This document shows, one piece after another, positions 12,801 to 19,572 of a stretch of DNA of 64,000 nucleotides (positions are counted from its first letter, which is position 1; each line of letters starts with the position of its first letter). The position numbers were made by a program, and so were the translations under genes. The DNA is from Gerris lacustris (lineage: Eukaryota; Arthropoda; Insecta; Hemiptera; Gerridae): contig OX578277.1 in the NCBI GenBank assembly GCA_951217055.1, positions 69,549,455 through 69,613,454 of the forward strand, read 5' to 3'. The notes under the pieces were generated by a model. It saw only the letters and a program-made list of their open reading frames with translations. It had not been told where the DNA came from and did not search any database.

Positions 12801-15800
12801 AATTAAGAACCTCGACAACAGAGGCATTTGAACTCCATATCAAACGATGCCATTTGGAAGCTTGCACTTGGAACGCAGCAGTATCTTCGTTCCCTCCTCC
12901 TTTGAATCCAACTGATTATGGATGGGCAAAGAATGAAGCAACACACTCTTTGGTACCCATTTAACTTCCAAGTAACAAAGGGTTGGCACCACCAGAATTG
13001 CTGAAAAGTTTAAGATGCAGCTGTTCAAGTGAGAAGCCATGTTCAACAGCAAGGTGCAGTTGTGCACCATGTAGGTCTGCCTTGTAAAGAATATTGCGCG
13101 TGCGAAGGCGGCGAATTGTGTGGCAATTTGAAGACTCATGACGCTCAATTTGATGACAGTGACAGTGAAATGTCCACTTCCGATTTTGAATATCCTATTT
13201 TCTGATATGCATTCTGATTTAATCCTTGTAAAATATTCTGTAATTTTTAATTAAAGTTAAAGAAAAATACACTTATTATTTATTAATTAATAGCTGGATA
13301 CCCGTGCTTCTCTACGGAGTGTTATTTTAATTTGAAAAGCTTATTAACTACCATCAAGAAACATTTAAATTATTTTACTCTGCGAGAATATCTAGATTCT
13401 ATCCCTCCCACTTATTTCTATACCCCCTCCTCTTTGATAAGATAATTTGCAAATATCCCAAATTTACCCCCTCCTAAATGAAAATATGACAAAACTGTAC
13501 ATAACAATAATTACTGTATTCTTAAACAGCTTTTCAACGATATGCATCATGAAGGGTATTCAATACTTTGACCCCGTATTCATTAATTGTACCCTGTACC
13601 CCTGTGTACCTAAATTTAAATTTCGAAAATTCATGTAGACAGTGATTTTCCCCTTGCTTTGAAGGTCAAGTGCTCAAATTTTCATCGAGATCGGACAAAA
13701 AACTGTAGAATTGTATAAAGAACATACACACACATATACAGACATACGTTGACTTTTATATATATAGATTTTACCCGTTTCAAAACATATTTTATGTTAA
13801 AAAACTATAGTATACCGTTATATTACATAGGATTCACATAATAAACATTTAAATTCAATTTTTAAGTTTTTGGTAGTTTTCATACTACGGAAAGTTAAAT
13901 TTTAATTTAAATCAAATTATAATTATTATTAACTACGGGAAACAGACAGTGAAAAATACACTCCTGTGCCGGGATCCCGGCACAGGAGTGTATTTTTCAC
14001 TGTCTGTTTCCCGTAGTTAATAATAATTATAATTTGATTTAAATTAAAAAATAAACATTTATTAAACTACAAATATTTAATTTTGGTCAGCCGAATCCCT
14101 TTCATTCGCAATAAAATGCGTGAGTTCTGGTTTTTTGACCCCGTGAACTTTGACCTTCAATATTTAAAGTTGCCCAAGGGTGCTATTCTCGCACCCCACA
14201 TATTATGGTTCAGTATGTCAAATAGTACTAGAATCAATCATAAAATATTAGTTGTACCCTATTTCAAGGTCCAAGCTTTTTTTCTCATTTGGCGACCGGA
14301 CTATACCTTGATGTTTTGATAAAATACAATTTTGATGTTTGCCATTGACATCATTCCTAATGAGTAGTAATGAAAGTATTTTAATAGCGGTGTTAACTCA
14401 TGCTGCATTTAGCTATCAACACAATTGTTTAAATTAGTATTTAAGGAACTCTTGTAATAATGCCCACTTGTATTAATGCACCCTTAAGTTAATTATTATG
14501 GATTGATTGCATCAATTTTTTTGGTTTTGATCGTACATTTTTATTTATAGGAAGAGGAGGAGCCCTTAGAACCAGATGAGCTTCCAGAGCATTTGCGCCC
14601 TCAACCACATATTGATTTTTCTCAAGTCAGTGTGTTATTTCTAAAACATACTTTTAGATTCAAATTTATTAAAAAGCTTTAATTTTCCAACTTTCATTCA
14701 GATTTTTCTAATCAGACATGGAGGTTAAACATATATTAACTATTATTGAATTAAATTTTATAATTTAGTTAAGCTTTTTTTCATATATTTCAACATTAAA
14801 TTATAAAAGTATTAGGCCGATCGGCCACAGAAGCTGAGCAGAGCGGAGAGGAGCGGAGTTGACTCCGCTAGTGAAATCGAATCCCATTGTTTTAAATGTA
14901 AGGGTGGCCACCGGTTGCGGAGCGAAGCTGAGCTTAGCCTAGCGACGCATCTCGACTCAGCTTTGACAGTCGGTTTTGAAAGCTGACTCCGCTTCCCCCT
15001 CCACCCACAAGAATAATATTATTAAAAAATTAAATGAATAAACTTTTTATTAATTGATTAATACATTCTTGTAGATAAATGAAAGAGAGATTAGATGGCT
15101 AATAAAGTGTAGAAAATTACTATTTCATTTGAGAAACGTTTCGACCGATTATTAATGTCATCTTCAGTCTTGTTTTATTCTAAAATTCAAACAAGCATAA
15201 TATATAACATTAAATTAAAGGAGGTAATTATAATTATTCATTATACATTTTGGCATATACTTCTAATCCCAATGAAATCAAGTTTTAATAAAGATTTGCA
15301 TTCAGTAAAAAATATAGGTAATTATACATAATACGTCATTATTGTTTCATTATATAATATACTATCTACTATCTCCATAAGAGAGGGTCTAAAATTTAAA
15401 AGTTTAACATTGGCACGTTGGTATAACATACCGACATCGAAATAACCAGTAAATATTAATATGTATAAATATAAATTAAAACATTAAACAAAACTAGTAA
15501 CAATTTATAACATTCTAAAAAATATATAATAACAATAACTAAAAAGCTGTATACATGTGATCTTCATAACAACTATTCATCGAGGTGATTCATCATATTA
15601 TACAGTGGCTCTTAATTAAAACTTGTTTTCAGTGGGATTAGAAGGGAACGTCAAAATGTATAATGAATAATTATAATTACCTTGAATTAATGTTATATAT
15701 TATGTTTGAATTTTTGAATAAAACAAGACTGAAGATGACATTAATAATTGGTCGAAACGTTTCTCAAATGAAATAGATATTTTCTTTATTTTCTCTACCT

Positions 15801-17478
15801 TATTAGCCATCTAATCTCTCTTTCAATAATATAATGTGAAGGAGGAAAATAAATAAAGTATAAATAAAAGTAATCAGTGTTGGCGTATTTAAAAAAAAGG
15901 CTTTTAATTCGGCTGTTACAGCTCTCCAATAGTTTTTGTATCACATTCCGTTATATCATCTCTTATCTTACTTAGAAGTTCATTAAACTGAAGGCTATTC
16001 ATACAGAAATAGTCCTTAAACTGTTCGTGGTTTAGATCATGAAAAAGGGTGTGGAATTCCCCGAAGTCATCCCTTTTTCTAAGATAGAAATGTTCCCACT
16101 CTGTCGTATAAGCTGGTGATGCGACACAAGCTGCAAGAGAAAACTCTGTTTCAGAATCCTCGGATTCTGAATTTATACACAAATATAATAGTTTTCGTTG
16201 AGTTGATATTTTTGGGTGGACTAGCTTAGTTCACGCAAACGAAAACAGAGCGGAGTAAGCTAGACTCCTCTACAGTCAGCTAGACTCCGCTCCGCTTTCG
16301 GTTGCCACGCCCCTTGGACTCAACTACACTCCGCTCCGCAAAGCTTTTGGTGGCCGATCGGCCTTATGATTATTCTCATTTTTTTTTTATAATTGTATTT
16401 TTTAAGATTGGAAATGATCCAGAAGGTATTCTTAAAATGTCTAAGAAAGGAAGAACTCTTATGTCATTTGTTGTTGTCAGTGGAAATCCTTCGAGGGATG
16501 AAGCTGATGGAATAACTAAACTTTGGCAAACCAGCTTATGGAATAACCACATTCAAGCAGAAAGGTAATAAATTAATTACATTATTACTGATTTTATGTT
16601 TAGCTAGAATTACAGTTTTTCAAAAGTTCAAAACTAAAAGAGAAAGATATAATTAGATCTAGTAGATAAATGTATGTTCACACACTATCAGAATGTAGAA
16701 TCAACTCGGCGGTGATAATGATAAGTCCTGGTTCAGATAATGATGTTGATTATTGTGAAAGTTGTGAAGATGATTTAAAGTTGAATTGATAGAAAGTTAG
16801 ATGTTGCATCAGATGATGTCATACTATCCCACTGGGTTGAAAGGTAAAGGGTAGGGTGAAAGAAAGGAGCCAGAGATAGTCAGTAAAATGAGTGAATTTA
16901 ACTAGAATTAAAAAGCAAAACCAGAGGAACTAATGGCTGGACCCAGGTGGCTGGAATGAGGTAATCAGCAGCAGGGAAAATTTAAGAAATCACTTAACAG
17001 AGAAATACTTTTAAAACATTGCAGCTCACCCCACCGCAATATGTAAACTGAAACTACAAAAAAGGTGACATGGGTGTTGTATGAGAATTCACTTTCAGAT
17101 GAGCAACCAGAACCGATGGCCAGTTGAACCGAGACCTGATTAGAGCGATCCTACTGTGAAATGTATACTAAGGTTTATCATGACTTTCCTTTTTAATGTT
17201 TACAGGTATATGGTTGATGATAACCGAGCAATTTTCCTTTTTAAGGATGGTTCACAAGCTTGGGATGCTAAGAACTTCCTTATTGAGCAGGACAGGTGTA
17301 AAGAAGTCTTGATTGAGAGTAAATCATACCCAGGCAAAAAATTTCAGGTCGGTCGTTATAATTAATTCTATGTTCTCACTTTTTTTAGGTTACATTTTTT
17401 TTATTATATCATTTCTCACTTATCAATAATTATTTTCAGGGATCTGTTCATCCTGCAGATGTAAAAGACGAACTGTGA
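678..17478 (+). CDS. MESD: MESD / boca, ER chaperone for LDL-receptor-family proteins (5 coding exons)
   Basis: Coding exons 678-824, 14551-14625, 16407-16564, 17206-17347 and 17440-17478 join to 561 nt (186 aa plus stop). All internal junctions are GT/AG and the phases agree. Residues 1-19 form a signal peptide ending FVINA. The mature part starts KKSEVKPDWAKKDIRDF, followed by an acidic segment (EEEEPLEPDELPEHLRP), then the conserved core ILKMSKKGRTLM, VVVSGNP, LWQTSLWN, DDNRAIFLFKDGSQAWD and EQDRCKEV. The last residues are KDEL, the ER-retention signal. Family knowledge: MESD/boca helps beta-propeller/EGF modules of LDLR-family receptors (arrow/LRP5/6, yolkless) fold in the ER, so it supports Wnt signalling and yolk uptake. 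The length matches the insect form. Intron 1 is unusually long (13.7 kb) because of nested transposons. The identification is secure; only UTR limits are unknown. Confidence 0.95.
825..1524. other. MESD intron 1, 5' part
   Basis: AT-rich intron sequence between the exon 1 donor and the GC-rich block. No feature recognised; the short minus-strand reading frame near 1275-1481 has no recognisable product. Confidence 0.5.
1764..1823 (+). pseudogene. 60-base exact partial copy of MESD exon 1
   Basis: Bases 1764-1823 are identical to 688-747 of MESD exon 1, in the same orientation. The copy starts inside codon 4 and ends within codon 24, so it has neither the start codon nor the splice donor, and it cannot serve as an exon. 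Its flanks belong to the GC-rich block. It could be a templated or filler-DNA insertion at a break, a captured gene fragment in a mobile element, or an assembly error. Confidence 0.85.
1899..2221 (-). mobile_element. Retroposon with poly-A tail and 16-base target duplication
   Basis: The sequence ATCCCCACTAGCTATT occurs at 1899-1914 and again at 2206-2221, flanking a 291-base insert (1915-2205). The insert begins with a T-rich run, which on the minus strand is a 3' A-rich tail. A long target duplication plus tail is the signature of LINE-driven retrotransposition. I see no RNA polymerase III B box, so this may be a non-tRNA SINE, a truncated LINE end or a retrocopied transcript. Confidence 0.75.
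2903..3352. mobile_element. Pogo/Tigger-type MITE
   Basis: 450-base element with terminal inverted repeats starting CAGTAGGATCC and ending GGATCCTACTG, flanked on both sides by TA (2901-2902 and 3353-3354). Subterminal TTAATCCGGA / TCCGGATTAA motifs are also inverted. TA duplication and CAGT ends fit the pogo branch of Tc1/mariner. No transposase is encoded; the minus-strand reading frame at 2991-3239 is internal noise. Confidence 0.8.
3869..4096. mobile_element. Mariner-like MITE
   Basis: 228 bases with imperfect inverted ends (CAGTATGCATG... / ...GCATATTG) and a perfect inner inverted repeat, GTTGTGACTTTTGACA on the left and its complement on the right. TA dinucleotides flank both ends (3867-3868, 4097-4098). 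Non-autonomous. The short minus-strand frame over it is not a gene. Confidence 0.7.
5341..8690 (-). pseudogene. LINE-1 copy: degenerate ORF1 tail plus APE endonuclease/reverse transcriptase ORF2
   Basis: Reading on the minus strand. From 8690 to 8081 runs the C-terminal part of ORF1 (RRALFVTKLSADTTATEVEA ... VKPFYG), with no zinc finger visible. ORF2 starts at 8081: APE endonuclease motifs QNVRG, MTETW, GDFNL and DSHHPTL, then the RT start (IPIPKSGDSKDVNNFRPISI). The long frame ends at 6303. In a shifted frame near 6240-6410 one reads GVHQGS and YADD (6241-6252). RT sequence between LLNSSI and YLSTRS, including the first catalytic aspartate block, is missing. Further fragments (5868-6245, 5677-5934) hold the thumb and C-terminus. 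The A/T tail lies near 5341-5365. The copy is dead. Clade is CR1/jockey-like by inference. Confidence 0.85.
6303..8081 (-). pseudogene. LINE-1 ORF2 main open frame (endonuclease plus RT N-terminus)
   Basis: 592-codon open part of the LINE ORF2. Residues about 1-230 are an APE endonuclease domain (start KLSAIYQNVRG, GDFNLPKMDW, DSHHP). A linker follows, and the RT begins around residue 470 (SDQIPSFIVKKY, FRPISICNTFSKLFER). The frame is lost in RT at about 6400 through an indel following an internal deletion, so the product would lack the polymerase active site. Confidence 0.85.
8686..11437 (-). pseudogene. LINE-2 copy: APE endonuclease/reverse transcriptase, inactivated
   Basis: A second, different LINE on the minus strand. 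The endonuclease begins near 11395 (FGVTEHN, then AWGGSAIFVDH and CIYRAPDDS in different frames, so indels near 11220 and 11010), continues in the long frame 9492-10979 (GDFNV, SDHL; RT blocks FRPIFLLPIIAKILEQ, FGFRQG and FDLSKAFD) and ends in 8685-9419. The conserved GVPQGS block reads GVK-stop-GS at about 9492, and the usual (Y/F)ADD catalytic motif reads FADG at 9393-9404. Both changes would abolish RT activity. Its 3' side abuts LINE-1 at about 8690. Confidence 0.85.
11520..12420 (-). pseudogene. FEN1/XPG-like plus cysteine-rich (CXC) protein remnant, left copy
   Basis: Minus-strand coding remnant in the centre and left arm of the inverted-repeat element. In order: DDTNVFVLL (acidic metal-site-like motif), DFDTT..FFGIGKSTAVKVL (similar to the GCDY..GIGPKRA helix-turn-helix of FEN1/XPG nucleases), YGYKKEVHNMSDVRYKVW, LPPTTEAFELH, then a cysteine cluster RCSCSSEKPCSTARCSC resembling a tesmin/TSO1 CXC domain, and an acidic tail ending near 11520. 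Frameshifts and stops interrupt it. The nuclease and CXC links are inferred from motifs; the family is known to me only as an uncharacterised repeated protein of animal genomes. Confidence 0.55.
12565..13205 (+). pseudogene. FEN1/XPG-like plus CXC protein remnant, right copy
   Basis: The mirror-image copy of the 3' half of the gene, lying in the right arm. It reads KSTAVKVL, then SDVRYKVWLSK (shifted), TTEAFELHIKRCHLEA, YGWAKNE, LAPPELL, RCSCSSEKPCSTARCSC, and after a one-base shift VGLPCKEYCACEGGELCGN. The C-terminus is acidic (DDSDSEMSTSDFEYPIF, stop at 13203-13205). It lacks the upstream DDTNVFVLL part, which occurs only once, in the loop between the arms. Confidence 0.55.
13852..14049. 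mobile_element. Palindromic SINE-like insertion (tRNA-like repeat family, subfamily A)
   Basis: A 198-base insert flanked by the 12-base duplication AATAAACATTTA (13840-13851 and 14050-14061), absent from the matching place in the left arm. From about 13899 to 14050 it is an uninterrupted palindrome centred at 13974/13975 on GGGATCCC. Each half is the 3' body of the tRNA-like repeat seen at 44366-44489 (CACTCC..GTG CCGGGAT joined to its own complement). The long target duplication suggests target-primed insertion rather than DNA transposition. Confidence 0.75.
14551..14625 (+). CDS. MESD: MESD coding exon 2
   Basis: 25 codons, EEEEPLEPDELPEHLRPQP to FSQ, preceded by TTTATTTATAG and followed by GTCAGT. 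The acidic/proline segment followed by IDFS is typical of MESD. Confidence 0.93.
15080..15825. mobile_element. Foldback element with GGTCGAAACG hairpin motif
   Basis: Inverted arms of about 210 bases: GAAAGAGAGATTAGATGGC on the left, its complement on the right ending at about 15825. Each arm carries CTGAAGATGAC..GGTCGAAACG, near 15145-15180 (complement) and 15733-15765. About 320 bases of AT-rich sequence lie between the arms. No coding capacity. It sits inside the Harbinger element. The motif resembles part of a hammerhead-type fold (see findings). Confidence 0.65.
15916..16182 (-). pseudogene. Harbinger transposase N-terminal remnant
   Basis: 88 codons. The segment FHTLFHDLNHEQFKDYF.MNSLQFNELLSKIRDDITECDT matches the well-known region just before the DDE domain of Harbinger/ALP1-like transposases (pattern H.L...L...D...F..YFR....F..LL..V...I...D). 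No DDE catalytic domain follows, because the frame stops after TKTIGEL. Non-functional remnant. Confidence 0.7.
16407..16564 (+). CDS. MESD: MESD coding exon 3
   Basis: Starts IGNDPEGILKMSKKGRTLM after TTTTTTAAG and ends IQAE plus two bases of the next arginine codon; donor GTAATA at 16565. It carries the VVVSGNP and TKLWQTSLWN core of the MESD domain. Confidence 0.93.
16565..17205. other. MESD intron 3
   Basis: Ordinary intron of 641 bases, no repeat or RNA gene recognised. Confidence 0.6.
17206..17347 (+). CDS. MESD: MESD coding exon 4
   Basis: Acceptor GTTTACAG. Completes the split arginine codon, then YMVDDNRAIFLFKDGSQAW, FLIEQDRCKEVLIE and YPGKKFQ; donor GTCGGT. The most conserved part of the MESD core. 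Confidence 0.94.
17440..17478 (+). CDS. MESD: MESD coding exon 5 with KDEL
   Basis: Thirteen codons after TTATTTTCAG: GSVHPADVKDEL and stop TGA. A last exon carrying only a short tail and the ER-retention signal is usual in this family. AATAAA follows at about 17505. Confidence 0.92.
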   Translation, partial: GSVHPADVKDEL

Positions 17479-18600
17479 TAATTTCCAAACTGTAAGTTAA
17501 TTTGTAATAAAAAAAAACACATTTAAGAACTCTTTATAAAATACAACAACTTTTAAGATTATTTTATTAAATTATATCTCGATATGCCCAATATGGCACA
17601 ATAGATTTTCTTTTTTTGAGAGTGAGTTAAAGATTCTGGACTGACAATTATGAATACATTTATAGTATATTTTAATCTAGGCGTCCTGGTTTTGGACATA
17701 GAATCCTGGTGTCCCGAAGACACCAGGCCCGCCTAAACGAATTCCGGGCCCCTAGGCAAATATCTTGTGAAGGCCCCTTTCAGTCTCAACAATACCCCCC
17801 CCCCCCCCAAGTCAATCCTAAACATGAGTGTTTGCCTTTACCATATCACCTTCTTTTGAGTGTTTTTTCTTACTTTAAATCTATTTACATAAATACAAGT
17901 AGACTGATGTCGTTAAACATATATATGGACTACTGCAAATATACATAGTTTTAACGGTTTTTGTTCAAACCCTTATCATAATAAACAATGCTTTTTTCAG
18001 TAGGTTAAAAAATAAAATAATAAACTAAACAAACTAAAAGCTAAGAATAAGAAACTAACTTTTTTGTTTAGTTAGACAAAAAAATTCTTACTTCGTGAGA
18101 AACATCCAACACCCAAACCACAATTTCAATTATTTTGGCCTGAGCCGGGCCCTGGGCATTGGCCCCCCTTGCCAGTTTGAGGTTTATATAGTAAATAATT
18201 TCCTAAATACAGCTAATTTTTGGGTGGCTTATTGAGAAAAACATATAAAGTTTTTAGATCAAAGAAATTTTGAAAATTATTGTTAAAAAAAGGTATATTT
18301 ACACGTTTATAAAGTCAATATTGGTTAATTAAACAAACAAAATAAAAAACGATAAATTAAAAAATACTGCTGAAAAGCTTGTAGTTTTTCGACACCGGTG
18401 GCGCTCAGTCGAGGTTGAAAACTAGAAGGTACACCATACAAAAAAATCAGAACTACCAAACCTTTTGCAAGTTCAAGGTTTGCAGGTCTCAAGTTTGATT
18501 TGACTAAAATACAGTAGTAACATTTAACATTTTTTAACGGATATTTTATAGCACAGTTGTTACTTAGACGCTTAAAAAGCTATACATTAATTTCTTTTTT
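17479..18600. other. Region downstream of MESD with C-rich repeat debris
   Basis: MESD 3' UTR (AATAAA near 17505), then old repeat sequence: CCTGGTGTCCCGAAGACACCAGG hairpin-like text around 17680-17730, a poly-C run near 17797-17810, and GGGCCCTGGGCATTGG near 18150. No gene. The plus-strand frame at 17709-17948 crosses the poly-C run and is not credible. Confidence 0.4.
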
Positions 18601-18604
18601 TTAA

Positions 18605-18940
18605 AGTTTTTGGTAGCATTCATACTACAGAAAGTTTAAATTTTAATTTAAATCAAATTATAATTACTGTTTACAAGGGGAGACAAACAGAGAAAAATAG
18701 ACTAGACTTCAGCGCCGGGATTCGAACCACGGACCTCTCTATATTTCCACTAAAGATGCTCTAGCTATTAAGCTACACTGAAGAATAATTTCCTCTGTCG
18801 ATAATGATACCAAGTCCCGAATTAAGCTTTCAAATTTTTCTACAAGTCTAGAAGTCAACATTAACGACAATAGAACTAGACCCAGAAATAACGCTTGTAA
18901 TTATAAAGTACCCAATTAGTATCTGTACCTAGTACAATCA
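18605..18940 (-). repeat. tRNA-like repeat, subfamily B, copy 1
   Basis: Minus-strand repeat with a leader of about 110 bases, an internal 77-base tRNA-like fold (18707-18783), and a body reading GTCTATTTTTCTCTG, GTCTCCCCTTGTAAA, AATTTGATTTAAAT and ACCAAAAACTT. Directly followed by a second, degraded copy at 18945-19175. Confidence 0.65.
18707..18783 (-). other. tRNA-like cloverleaf inside repeat (not a functional tRNA)
   Basis: On the minus strand: CTTCAGTG acceptor strand, A-box-like TAGCTTAATAGCTAGAGCA, an anticodon-arm-like region, B box GGTTCGAATCC, and CGCTGAAG closing the acceptor stem. Seven to eight acceptor pairs form. The anticodon arm pairs poorly and the element is embedded in a repeat, so it is called tRNA-like only. 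Confidence 0.6.
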
Positions 18941-18944
18941 ATTA

Positions 18945-19175
18945 GAAATTCAATTTTTAAGTTTTTGGTAGTATTCATACTATGGAACGTTTAAATTTTA
19001 ATTTAAATCAAATTATGATTACTATTTACAAGGGGAGACAGACAGAGAAAAATAGACTTCAGGACCGGGATTCGAACCCCAGACCTCTCTATCTATATGG
19101 TTTGAATCTCGGTGCTGAAGTCTATTTTTCTCTGTCTGTCTCCCCTTGTACATAGTAATTATAATTTAATTTCAA
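18945..19175. repeat. tRNA-like repeat, subfamily B, partly palindromic copy
   Basis: The same body occurs on both sides in opposite orientation (GGAGACAGACAGAGAAAAAT near 19035 and its complement near 19125), with a shrunken core around GGGATTCGAACC. This resembles an intermediate towards the full palindromes at 13852 and 60046. Confidence 0.6.
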
Positions 19176-19572
19176 TTAATTTCTTTTAGGAGTGGGGGGG
19201 GGGGGGGACTCCCCAACTATGTGTCCCAGTTTTGTCCATCGAAAATCTGGCAACCCTTCAATCTTAACTACTATTTAGTTATTGTATTCTATTTAAGCTT
19301 ACACTATATGTCTAATTAAAGCCTATATTTAGATACTTTAATACTTTTACCATGTTTATTATTATTGTTATTACTTCTGAGCTAAAAAATAAGTAACACA
19401 AACACTGATATCATTTTTCATAATACAACTTTATATTCTTCAAACTAAAAATGTCCTTAATCAAAATTCGACATCAGGGAACTTTTTTGGTCTCTTGTCT
19501 GAAATGTTGACAGACGTTCGTTCATCTTAATAAATTTAAAAAAAAAATCTGTTATCTCTTCAAATTCTGCGC

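Larger units (their letters stand above)
4357..14303. mobile_element. Long-inverted-repeat DNA element, invaded by LINEs
   Basis: Two arms in opposite orientation: 4357-5228 continuing at about 11437-12150 on the left, and about 12565-14303 on the right. The arms match closely, including two paired reading frames (minus 4262-4567 with plus 14083-14319, minus 4871-5062 with plus 13447-13638). Ends are TAGTCCGGTCGCC and its complement, with TAC on both outer sides (4354-4356, 14304-14306). The left arm is broken at about 5229-11436 by LINE sequence; the right arm carries a 198-base insertion at 13852-14049. Without the insertions the element would be roughly 3.5 kb with about 1.6 kb inverted repeats. 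Its centre and inner arms carry remnants of a FEN1-like/CXC protein gene. Superfamily unassigned. Confidence 0.7.
14815..16363. mobile_element. PIF/Harbinger-type element with transposase remnant
   Basis: Ends GGCCGATCGGCCAC and its complement (14815 on, up to 16363), each flanked by TTA (14812-14814, 16364-16366), the classical three-base Harbinger target. Subterminal regions carry many GAGCGGAGT repeats. It encodes only a transposase N-terminal fragment (15916-16182) and is itself split by a foldback element (15080-15825). It lies in MESD intron 2. Confidence 0.8.
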
